Shown here piece after piece: positions 16,044-23,421 of a DNA stretch of 64,000 nt (its first letter is position 1; the number at the start of each line of letters is the position of its first letter). The notes below the pieces were generated by a model. It was not told the origin of the DNA, made no database searches, and saw nothing but the letters and a program-made list of their open reading frames with translations. The translations under genes and the position numbers were made by a program. The stretch lies in the NCBI RefSeq assembly GCF_018918345.1, contig NZ_JAHLQI010000006.1, positions 62,001-126,000 of the forward strand, in the 5' to 3' direction. Source of the DNA: Butyricicoccus intestinisimiae (lineage in GTDB: Bacteria > Bacillota > Clostridia > Oscillospirales > Butyricicoccaceae).

Positions 16044-18659
16044 TTGAGCTTATCAGAAACAAAACAGAAAAAATGTATTTGCGCCGGTCTGTTGGCGCAT
16101 GTTGATGCGGGAAAGACGACTCTTTCCGAAGCCATGCTGTATGTCAGCGGCAACTTGAAAAAATTAGGGCGTGTCGATCATCAGGACGCCTTTTTGGATA
16201 CTTATCATTTGGAACGAGAGCGCGGCATTACGATTTTCTCCAAACAGGCGATTTTAGAGCGGGAGCACATGCGGCTTATGCTTCTGGATACGCCGGGACA
16301 TGTGGATTTCTCCACAGAGATGGAGCGAACGCTGCAGGTGCTGGACTATGCGATTTTGGTCATCAGCGGCAGCGCGGGCGTGCAGGGACACACGGAAACG
16401 TTGTGGAAGCTGCTGGAGCAGTATCGCATCCCGACATTTGTGTTTATCAATAAAATGGATTTGGATACCGCAGACTATGACACTGTGCTGGCACAGCTCA
16501 AAAGCCGGTTGAGTGACAGCTGCGTTGATTTTTCGTTTGACCGAGATGCCGCCCAGCGCGATGAAGAAGCAGCTATGTGTGATGAATCGCTGATGGAAGC
16601 GTTTTTGGAAGAAGGCGTACTGACACAGGAACAATTGCGCCATGCTGTTGTGCATCGGCAGATATTTCCTTGTTTTTTCGGCTCTGCGCTCAAGTTGGAA
16701 GGCGTGGAAGAATTTTTGGATGGCATCCAAGCATACACCGTCGATCCGGTGTATCCGAAGGAATTTGGCGCGAAAGTATATAAGATTTCCCGCGACCCGC
16801 AGGGCAATCGCCTGACATGGATGAAAATTACGGGCGGCGGCCTGAAGGTCAAAACCGTGCTGACCAATGCAGGGCTTTCTGTACAGGAAGAGGATGTCTG
16901 GGAAGATAAAGTAGATCAGATTCGTCTGTATTCCGGTGAAAAATATCAGATGACGGACAGCGTACCGGCGGGCAGCGTGTGCGCCGTGACGGGACTGAAA
17001 CGCACCCAGCCCGGCGATGCGCTGGGATTAGAACCGGTTTCTATCGAGCCGGTTTTGTCACCGGTGCTGACGTATCAGCTGATTTTGCCGGAGGGCACAG
17101 ACGTCCCGTCTACACTGCGCAGTATCAAACAGCTGGAAGAAGAAGACCCGCAGCTGCATATTATATGGAATGAACGCCTGCAGGAGATTCATATTCAGCT
17201 CATGGGTGAAATTCAGCTGGAAATTCTCAAGAGCATGATAGCGGAACGCTTTGGACTTGATGTCTCGTTTGGAGAAGGTCATGTTGTATACAAAGAGACG
17301 ATTACAGAACCTGTCGAGGGTGTGGGACATTTTGAACCGCTGCGCCATTATGCAGAGGTGCATTTGCTGCTGGAACCGTTGGAGCGCGGCGCAGGCTTGG
17401 AATTTGATACGGTTTGCAGTGAGGACAAGCTGGATCGCAATTGGCAGCGTCTGATTTTGACGCATCTGGCAGAGCGCGAACATTTGGGCGTGCTGACCGG
17501 TTCACCAATTACCGATATGCGGATAACACTGTTGTCCGGCAAGGCGCATGCCAAGCACACAGAGGGCGGTGATTTCCGGCAGGCAACCTACCGTGCCATT
17601 CGGCAGGGCTTGATGAAGGCGCAGTCCATGCTGCTGGAACCGTGGTATGCCTTTCGGCTAGAGGTGCCGCAGGAATTTATCGGACGCGCCATGACGGACA
17701 TTCCGGCGCGCGGCGGCACGTTTGATCCGCCGGAGACGGACGGAACGTATTCTGTTTTGACGGGCACGGCGCCGGTTTCTTCCATGCGGGATTATCCGAT
17801 GGAGGTCGTTGCCTATACGCGCGGAACAGGACGCCTTTCGCTGACGGTGGACGGCTATCGTCCTTGCCACGAGGCGGAACAGGTGATTGAACAAGCGGGA
17901 TATCAGCCGGAAGCGGACTTGGAACACACGCCGGATTCGGTCTTTTGCTCGCACGGAGCAGGCTATCCGGTCAAGTGGAATGAAGTCGAACAGCATATGC
18001 ATTTGCCGCTGACCTATCAGCCAGCGGGAGAGAAAAAACAAGAAGAACAGGTGATTTCTCGCCCGGTGAAGGCGGCTTACAGCAGCTCGGCACAATTGGA
18101 CAAAGAACTCAAGAAGATTTTTGAACGGACATACGGCACCATACAGCCCAGAGCGTTCCGGTCACAAAAAGCCATGCGGTATGACCAGCCGCGCGAGGTT
18201 TTGCGTCAGTTGGAACCGGCGCGCGATTATCTGCTGGTCGATGGCTATAACATTATTTTCTCATGGGATGATTTGAACGAAATCGCTAGGGACAATATGG
18301 ATGCGGCGCGGCAGGTGCTGATGGATATGCTGTGCAATTATCAGGCATACCGCCGCTGTGAATTGATTCTGGTGTTCGATGCGTACCGCGTGCCGGGAAG
18401 AGCCGGCATGATTGACAGCTATCACAACATCCATGTGGTGTACACCAAAGAGGCAGAGACCGCAGATATGTTCATTGAGAAGGTCTCCTACGAAATCAGC
18501 GGCCGCCGCAATGTGCGCGTGGCAACGTCCGACGGCATTGAGCAGATTATTATTTTCTCGCACGGTGCACAGCGCGTTTCTGCGCGGGCATTCCGAGAGG
18601 AAGTGGATCAGGTAAATCGGCAGATTGCCGATGCCATTCAGCGGCAAAATCAGCGATAA
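16044..18659 (+). CDS. TetM/EF-G-like translational GTPase fused to a YacP/Rae1-type NYN nuclease domain
   Basis: An 871-residue two-part protein. Residues 1 to about 660 are a ribosome-protection-type GTPase: G1 AHVDAGKTT (19-27), G2 region ERGITI (58-64), G3 DTPGH (82-86), G4 NKMD (136-139), then domains II-V. In the domain IV tip, where TetM has the Pro-Val-Ser loop needed against tetracycline, this protein has K-H-T-E-G-G-D-F, so it is probably not a resistance protein. After a linker, residues about 728-871 match YacP/Rae1: LLVDGYNII, VFDAYR, the KEAETADMFIEK segment and VATSD. Rae1 is known as a ribosome-dependent endoribonuclease acting in the A site. The TTG start at 16044 has GGGAGG 7 bases upstream. 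It is flanked by terminators and stands alone. Confidence 0.9.
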   Translation: MSLSETKQKKCICAGLLAHVDAGKTTLSEAMLYVSGNLKKLGRVDHQDAFLDTYHLERERGITIFSKQAILEREHMRLMLLDTPGHVDFSTEMERTLQVLDYAILVISGSAGVQGHTETLWKLLEQYRIPTFVFINKMDLDTADYDTVLAQLKSRLSDSCVDFSFDRDAAQRDEEAAMCDESLMEAFLEEGVLTQEQLRHAVVHRQIFPCFFGSALKLEGVEEFLDGIQAYTVDPVYPKEFGAKVYKISRDPQGNRLTWMKITGGGLKVKTVLTNAGLSVQEEDVWEDKVDQIRLYSGEKYQMTDSVPAGSVCAVTGLKRTQPGDALGLEPVSIEPVLSPVLTYQLILPEGTDVPSTLRSIKQLEEEDPQLHIIWNERLQEIHIQLMGEIQLEILKSMIAERFGLDVSFGEGHVVYKETITEPVEGVGHFEPLRHYAEVHLLLEPLERGAGLEFDTVCSEDKLDRNWQRLILTHLAEREHLGVLTGSPITDMRITLLSGKAHAKHTEGGDFRQATYRAIRQGLMKAQSMLLEPWYAFRLEVPQEFIGRAMTDIPARGGTFDPPETDGTYSVLTGTAPVSSMRDYPMEVVAYTRGTGRLSLTVDGYRPCHEAEQVIEQAGYQPEADLEHTPDSVFCSHGAGYPVKWNEVEQHMHLPLTYQPAGEKKQEEQVISRPVKAAYSSSAQLDKELKKIFERTYGTIQPRAFRSQKAMRYDQPREVLRQLEPARDYLLVDGYNIIFSWDDLNEIARDNMDAARQVLMDMLCNYQAYRRCELILVFDAYRVPGRAGMIDSYHNIHVVYTKEAETADMFIEKVSYEISGRRNVRVATSDGIEQIIIFSHGAQRVSARAFREEVDQVNRQIADAIQRQNQR

Positions 18660-18667
18660 CCAGACGA

Positions 18668-18703
18668 AAACAAGGAAGAAGGAGACTTCTTCCTTGTTTT
18701 TGA
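18668..18703 (+). terminator. Terminator of the GTPase-NYN gene
   Basis: A perfect 14-bp stem (18668-18681 with 18686-18699) with a GAGA loop leads into T. Confidence 0.93.
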
Positions 18704-18722
18704 AAAAAACATAAAATTTTTG

Positions 18723-18751
18723 TTGACAAATTGGAAAAGACCATGTATAAT
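18723..18751 (+). promoter_or_regulatory. Consensus promoter of the second tRNA-Val
   Basis: TTGACA (18723-18728), 17 bases, TATAAT (18746-18751). Confidence 0.95.
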
Positions 18752-18785
18752 AAATATCGTTCTCAAGAGAACAGCAAACCAGCTC

Positions 18786-18861
18786 GGAAGTTTAGCTCAG
18801 CTGGGAGAGCATCTGCCTTACAAGCAGAGGGTCACAGGTTCGAGCCCTGTAACTTCCACCA
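18786..18861 (+). tRNA. tRNA-Val (anticodon TAC), second copy
   Basis: Identical over all 76 bases, including CCA, to the tRNA at 6077-6152. It is a single-gene unit with its own promoter and terminator. Confidence 0.97.
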
Positions 18862-18863
18862 TG

Positions 18864-18893
18864 AAAAGCACTCCAAACGGAGTGCTTTTTTGT
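18864..18893 (+). terminator. Terminator of the second tRNA-Val
   Basis: An 11-bp perfect stem (18864-18874 with 18879-18889) with an AAAC loop followed by T. Confidence 0.93.
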
Positions 18894-19016
18894 TTGTCAA
18901 AAACTCCATGACAAAAGAGTACGCAGTAAAACAGCCAAGTTCTCTTGAATGGGTATTCTTTCATTGGAGAGTATGGTATACTCAGCTCAACAAATCAGAA
19001 TTTAGAGGATTAAATT

Positions 19017-19208
19017 ATGTGGAATGAATTAGGCATAAGCGGAGGAACCGCAATTGTTATTTTGATTGCGCTGTATTTCGTTATCAAATGGGCAGTGAAA
19101 AATGGCATCAAAGAAGCCTATAGTGCTATCACTGGAAAGAAAACCGATGAAGATATCCAAAACGAAAAAGAGTTAAAAGAACTTGGATTAGATTCAGAAG
19201 ATCATTAA
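19017..19208 (+). CDS. Small single-span membrane protein (DUF6019-like)
   Basis: A 63-residue protein with one membrane helix (about residues 10-28, ending FVIKWAVKNGIKEAY) and an acidic, soluble C-terminal tail. The segment VKNGIKEAY...ITGKK recalls the small Firmicute family DUF6019; I assign that from memory and with moderate certainty. AGAGGA at 19004-19009 gives a 7-base spacing to ATG 19017. Function unknown. Confidence 0.7.
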   Translation: MWNELGISGGTAIVILIALYFVIKWAVKNGIKEAYSAITGKKTDEDIQNEKELKELGLDSEDH

Positions 19209-19221
19209 CTTCCAGTTTGTC

Positions 19222-19290
19222 GCACGCGTTCCAAGCAAGGTTTGGGGCGGGCACGCCTCAACAAGAGCGCTTTGGAAACTCGCAAGAGTT
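19222..19290 (+). other. Strongly folded non-coding stretch upstream of the MmcQ/YjbR gene
   Basis: An outer stem GTTCCAAGC (19228-19236) with GCTTTGGAAAC (19269-19279) encloses an inner stem TTGGGGCG (19242-19249) with CGCCTCAA (19254-19261), and a third hairpin AACTC-GCAA-GAGTT (19277-19290) follows, sharing bases with the outer stem. It could be a leader RNA or a small RNA. No known RNA family is recognised. Confidence 0.45.
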
Positions 19291-19315
19291 GAAGAAGTAA
19301 GGAAACATTAGAAAT

Positions 19316-19681
19316 ATGAATCGCAAAGAATTAGAACAATATATACAAGAAACATATGTAGCTCAAATCGATTATCCTTGGGTGAAATATCCTAGTCACG
19401 AAGTATTTCGCCATGAAAACAATAAAAAATGGTTTGCTCTGGCGATGGATATTCCTAAGAGTAAATTGAGTATTTCGGGCAATGATACCATGTCTGTGGT
19501 AAATGTTAAATGCGATAAGATTTTAGTTCCTTCTCTGTGGGAGCGAGATGGGATTTTTCCGGCGTATCACATGAGTAAAGAGCATTGGATTACCATCGCA
19601 CTGGATGGCAGTGTACCGAATGATACCATAAAAATGCTGCTCGACATGAGCTTTGAAGCGACAAAAAATAAGAGAAAATGA
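19316..19681 (+). CDS. MmcQ/YjbR family protein
   Basis: A 121-residue protein with the MmcQ/YjbR core: a tyrosine-rich strand (YPWVKYPSHEVFRH), then a loosely conserved KWFALAMDIP segment and the C-terminal HWITIALDGSVPNDTIKMLLDMSF. The family is small and DNA-binding-like in fold, with unclear function. The ribosome binding site (TAAGGA, 12 bases from the ATG) is weak, and a structured stretch lies just upstream, so translation could be controlled. Confidence 0.85.
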   Translation: MNRKELEQYIQETYVAQIDYPWVKYPSHEVFRHENNKKWFALAMDIPKSKLSISGNDTMSVVNVKCDKILVPSLWERDGIFPAYHMSKEHWITIALDGSVPNDTIKMLLDMSFEATKNKRK

Positions 19682-19786
19682 TGTACAGATTGTTTTTCTA
19701 GAGCTTGTACCAGAAATATGCAACAGCCAGTTGCTTGCTGCGAAACCGGCCGCCGGTTATACTATAGGTATAAGGAGGTGCTTTCT

Positions 19787-19974
19787 ATGGACACCAAAGA
19801 GGTACTCTATCAACTTCGCATCAAAAACGGCTTGTCGCAGGATGCACTGGCGGAAAAAGTATTTGTGACAAGACAGGCTGTTTCGGCGTGATTGCCGGCA
19901 TGGATTTTCTGCTTGTGTGCACGTATGAAAAGGATGGAGTAAATCCGGAATTGGTGTTGTATAAGAAGCGATAA
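19787..19974 (+). pseudogene. Broken XRE-type helix-turn-helix regulator
   Basis: After AAGGAGGTG (19772-19780) the frame starts as an ordinary HTH_3 regulator (K-N-G-L-S-Q-D-A-L-A-E-K-V, then VTRQAVS) but stops at 19889-19891, just where the recognition helix should continue with R/K-W-E. A shifted frame from 19888 continues 27 codons to TAA at 19974, with a C-terminal fragment (FLLVCTYEKDG) of unknown origin. The simplest view is an internal deletion joining two ends. Confidence 0.6.
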
Positions 19975-19990
19975 GAAACAGAACAAATGC

Positions 19991-20020
19991 AAAAAGCACG
20001 CGTTCCCGCGTGCTTTTTTG
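19991..20020 (+). terminator. Terminator after the broken regulator
   Basis: A perfect stem (19991-20002 with 20007-20018) with a TTCC loop, ending in T. Confidence 0.93.
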
Positions 20021-20159
20021 TGCAATCTTTTGATTTTGCACGTGAGATTGGAAAAGTTTGATACGGGTACTTTTTTTTTCGCTTAGAATCGTCTATAATA
20101 AAGATACTTTCATGCATAAAAGTATTTTTTGACATACAGGTTCAGGAGGCATTCCGACT

Positions 20160-21431
20160 ATGAAAATTTTAAAGCAGGCAGAGAAAAAGACCTATCAGAG
20201 AGATGCTGCCTTGACACATACCGTCATGGACATTATTGAAAATGTGCAGACCAACGGTGACAAGGCGCTGATTGAATACGCGGCAAAATTTGACCACATG
20301 GATATTGACACCGTGCGCATTTCTCCGGAGCAGGTCAAGGCTGCCTACGAGCAGGTTGATGAGGAAACCATCGAGACCATTCGATTTGCGGCGGGACAGA
20401 TTCGCTTCTTTGCAGAAAAGCAGCGTGAGTGCCTGAAGGATCTGAACATTCCGAGCCGCGTAGAGGGCGTAGAAATCGGTCATCGCATGATTCCGGTAGA
20501 TCGTTGCGGCTGTTATGTACCGGCTGGCCGTCATCCGCTGCCGAGCTCCGCGCTGATGGGCATTGTGACTGCAAAGGCAGCCGGTGTGCAGGAGGTTTGC
20601 GCCTGCTCTCCGGCATACGCTGGTTATGGCACGATTCATCCGGCTGTTCTGGTTGCGATGGATATTGCCGGTGCGGATGAAATTTATTGCATGGGCGGCG
20701 CACAGGCAGTCGCAGCCTTTGCTTACGGCACGCAGAGCATCAAGAAGGTGGATTTGATTGTCGGCCCGGGCAACAAGTTTGTCACGGAGGCAAAGCGTCA
20801 AGTGCTGGGCGATGTCGGCATTGACAGTCTGGCAGGCCCGAGTGAAGTACTGATTGTCGCTGATCACACCGCAGATCCGGAATTTTTGGCGATTGACTTG
20901 CTGGCACAGGCAGAGCATGACCCGAACTCCAAGGCGATTCTCGTCTGCACCGATCGGGCAACCATTGACGAGACCATGAAGAAAATGGATCGTTTGATTA
21001 CCACCCTGAACACAGAAGATGTATGCCGCCAGTCTTGGAAGGACAACGGTGCGATATATCTGGCGGATTCCATGCAGGAAGCCATTGATTTGGCAAATGA
21101 GATTGCACCGGAGCATTTAGAGATTGAGACCGACAACGAGCGCGAAGTTGCGCAGCAAATGCGCCATTACGGCTCTCTGTTTGTCGGACATTATGCGCCG
21201 GTCGCATTCGGTGACTTTGTGTCCGGCCCGAACCACACCCTGCCGACGATGGGAACCGCGCGCTATTCCAACGGCGTGTGGGTCGGCACGTTCATCAAGA
21301 CGCCGTTCCATCAGTTTGTCAACAAGCAGGGCTGCCTGAATCTGGCACAGCCGACGATGAACTTTGCAAATATCGAAGGTCTTCCGGCACACCGCGATTC
21401 GGTTCGCCTGCGCGTGGAGAGAATGAAATAA
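20160..21431 (+). CDS. Histidinol dehydrogenase family protein (HisD paralogue)
   Basis: A 423-residue NAD- and Zn-dependent alcohol dehydrogenase of the HisD family. All known catalytic and zinc positions are kept: Gln and His in LLAQAEHDP, the Glu-His pair in APEHLEI, Asp in FGDFVSG, His in GPNHTLPT and His in LPAHRDS. The C-terminal region differs from biosynthetic HisD: it reads RYSNGVWVGTFIKT where HisD usually has RFSSxLxVxDFxKR. No other his gene is nearby. It may act on another substrate, for example a sulfonate diol as in HpsN; that is an inference. Confidence 0.85.
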   Translation: MKILKQAEKKTYQRDAALTHTVMDIIENVQTNGDKALIEYAAKFDHMDIDTVRISPEQVKAAYEQVDEETIETIRFAAGQIRFFAEKQRECLKDLNIPSRVEGVEIGHRMIPVDRCGCYVPAGRHPLPSSALMGIVTAKAAGVQEVCACSPAYAGYGTIHPAVLVAMDIAGADEIYCMGGAQAVAAFAYGTQSIKKVDLIVGPGNKFVTEAKRQVLGDVGIDSLAGPSEVLIVADHTADPEFLAIDLLAQAEHDPNSKAILVCTDRATIDETMKKMDRLITTLNTEDVCRQSWKDNGAIYLADSMQEAIDLANEIAPEHLEIETDNEREVAQQMRHYGSLFVGHYAPVAFGDFVSGPNHTLPTMGTARYSNGVWVGTFIKTPFHQFVNKQGCLNLAQPTMNFANIEGLPAHRDSVRLRVERMK

Positions 21432-21450
21432 AAACTGCACGAGCACAAAA

Positions 21451-21482
21451 CGGGGGCACACACGGTGTGTCCTCTTTTTTGT
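21451..21482 (+). terminator. Terminator of the HisD-like gene
   Basis: A short G/C- and CA/TG-rich stem around 21453-21473 is followed by TCTTTTTT. Confidence 0.75.
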
Positions 21483-21656
21483 GCCCACTTTTGAAAAACT
21501 TTGCATTAATTTGCGCAAACGCACCGATTGAAAGAAAAAGATGTCTATGCTTTTGTGCAACTTTTTTCAAATGATTTTATGAAAATTGTTAAAAATATGA
21601 CTATAACTGCGTGAAAAAGTTCAGATTTCCAAAGTCGGTCAAAAAAGTGCACAAAA

Positions 21657-21699
21657 TTGAATGACAATGATTGAAATTGAATGTTGAAAATGTTATAAT
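21657..21699 (+). promoter_or_regulatory. Promoter with TTGAA repeats ahead of the fructose operon
   Basis: TTGAAA (21671-21676), 17 bases, TATAAT (21694-21699). TTGAATG occurs at 21657-21663 and 21677-21683, exactly 20 bases apart, and TTGAAAATG at 21684-21692; direct repeats of this kind are usual for DeoR-family operators. Confidence 0.6.
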
Positions 21700-21723
21700 T
21701 GATGTCACAGAGAGGGAATTGAC

Positions 21724-22488
21724 ATGATCGCTGAAACCAGACACCAGATGATTTTGGATATTTTACATAAACAACGATCCGCCAGTGTGCAGGAGCTGGC
21801 CGAACAGCTGCACATCAGTGAATCGACCATTCGGCGTGATCTGATTGTTTTGGATCGTCAGGGAAAGCTGACGAAGGTATATGGCGGAGCCATGGCAATG
21901 CACATGGAGCCAGCATACGACCCGTATGAGCCGGATATGGACACAAAAGAGGTTCTGTTTGTAGAAGAAAAGAAGCGCATGGGGCAATACGCCGCATCGC
22001 TGATCCGAGCAGATGATTTTGTGTATATTGATGCCGGAACCAGTACCATCCATTTGGTCAATGCCATTGACGGAGATGCAAAAAAAGCGGTGTACGTCAC
22101 AAACGGACTGCTGCACACGCGCATTTTGGCGCGAAAAGGATGCATTGTGTATGTTCCGGCGGGACGCGTCAAGCCGCGCACCGAAGCCATCGTAGGCGCG
22201 GCTGTTCTCAACAGTCTGCGTCGCTACAATTTTACCAAAGCATTTATGGGAGCCAACGGCATTTCCATTGAGCGCGGATTTATGACACCGACCATCGAGG
22301 AAGCCGAGCTGAAGGCGGCGGCGATTCAGTCGTCACTGGAAAGCTGGTTTCTTGCAGATGAAAGCAAGTTTAATAAGATCTGTGCCGCGGGTATCTGTGA
22401 CTTGGGACAGGCAAACATCATTACAAACCGCCTGCCGGATGTCAGATATGCGGAAAAAACATTGGTGAAGGAGATTGACAGAGAATGA
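21724..22488 (+). CDS. fruR: DeoR-family regulator of the fructose operon
   Basis: A 254-residue DeoR/GlpR-type repressor: the N-terminal winged helix-turn-helix (SVQELAEQLHISESTIRRDL, residues 19-38) is followed by the phosphosugar-binding DeoRC domain with DAGTSTIHL (about 101) and GANGIS (about 178). It is the first gene of fruR-fruK-fruA-HPr, overlaps fruK by 4 bases, and likely senses fructose 1-phosphate. Confidence 0.93.
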   Translation: MIAETRHQMILDILHKQRSASVQELAEQLHISESTIRRDLIVLDRQGKLTKVYGGAMAMHMEPAYDPYEPDMDTKEVLFVEEKKRMGQYAASLIRADDFVYIDAGTSTIHLVNAIDGDAKKAVYVTNGLLHTRILARKGCIVYVPAGRVKPRTEAIVGAAVLNSLRRYNFTKAFMGANGISIERGFMTPTIEEAELKAAAIQSSLESWFLADESKFNKICAAGICDLGQANIITNRLPDVRYAEKTLVKEIDRE

Positions 22489-23390
22489 TTTATACTGTAA
22501 CCTTTAATCCAGCCATTGATTATGTGGTTCACTTACAGGGAGAGCTCAAACAGGAAGGCATTAACAGAAACACAGCGGAAGAATATCAGTTCGGCGGAAA
22601 AGGAATCAATGTTTCCAATGTGCTGCGCACGCTGGGTGTGGAATCTGAAGCGTTGGGCTTTGTCGCTGGATTTACCGGCGAAGGGCTGGAAAAAGGATTA
22701 CAGGCGAGCGGTCTGCACACGGATTTCATTCATGTGGCAGAAGGCATGACCCGCATCAATGTAAAAATCAAAGCGGAACAGGAAGCGGAAATCAACGGCA
22801 TCGGTCCTAACATTACGCAGGAGGATATGAAGCAGCTGTATCAAAAGCTGGATCAGATTCAGGCGGGCGATACCTTGGTGCTGTCCGGTTCGATTCCATC
22901 GTGTCTTGCCAGTGACACCTATGAGAAAATTATGGCGCATCTGGCGGACAAGGACATTCGCATTGTCGTGGATGCGACGCGCGATTTGCTCGTCAATGTG
23001 CTCAAGTACCATCCGTTCCTCATCAAGCCGAACAATCATGAGCTGGGCGAAATCTTCAACACGATTCTCAAGACAGATGAAGAAATTGCCAACTGCGCGA
23101 GAAAGCTGCAGGAAATGGGCGGCAGAAATATTCTGGTCTCTATGGCAGGAGACGGCGCGCTGCTGTTGGATGAGAACGGAGAAGTGCATCGCATCGGCTG
23201 CCCGAAGGGCAGTGTACAGAACAGCGTTGGCGCCGGTGATTCCATGGTAGCGGGCTTCTTGGCTGGCTATCTCACCAAGCAGGATTACAGCTACGCGCTG
23301 AAGCTCGGCACAGCTGCCGGCAGTGCTACTGCTTTCTCGATTGGTCTGGCGGAAAAACAGGATATTGATCAGCTGTTAGAGACGCTGTGA
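22485..23390 (+). CDS. fruK: 1-phosphofructokinase
   Basis: A 301-residue PfkB/ribokinase-family enzyme converting the fructose 1-phosphate delivered by FruA into fructose 1,6-bisphosphate. The N-terminal FNPAIDYVVHL and GGKGINVSNVLRTLG motifs and the C-terminal GAGDSMVAGF motif with catalytic Asp are complete. The ATG overlaps the fruR stop codon (ATGA), giving translational coupling. Confidence 0.96.
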   Translation: MIYTVTFNPAIDYVVHLQGELKQEGINRNTAEEYQFGGKGINVSNVLRTLGVESEALGFVAGFTGEGLEKGLQASGLHTDFIHVAEGMTRINVKIKAEQEAEINGIGPNITQEDMKQLYQKLDQIQAGDTLVLSGSIPSCLASDTYEKIMAHLADKDIRIVVDATRDLLVNVLKYHPFLIKPNNHELGEIFNTILKTDEEIANCARKLQEMGGRNILVSMAGDGALLLDENGEVHRIGCPKGSVQNSVGAGDSMVAGFLAGYLTKQDYSYALKLGTAAGSATAFSIGLAEKQDIDQLLETL

Positions 23391-23421
23391 GAGAAAAGAA
23401 ATAAGAGAAAGAGGGATGCAT

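Noticed and set aside
13652-16153. Very long open frame (over 800 codons) opposite glgP, and similar ones opposite gatA/gatB, pflB and the SLH protein (up to about 800 codons)
   Set aside because: They follow the codon phase of the real genes; this organism rarely uses TTA, CTA and TCA codons, so antisense stops are scarce. The translations show no family motif and are rich in Cys, Arg and His.
16044-18659. Tetracycline resistance gene (tetM/O/W type)
   Set aside because: Overall similarity is to the ribosome-protection group, but the domain IV tip residues are not conserved and a nuclease domain is attached.
19222-19290. Group II intron domain or attC-like site
   Set aside because: A short resemblance (GTCGCAC) occurs near the structured stretch, but no reverse transcriptase, intron catalytic domain V or integrase is present.
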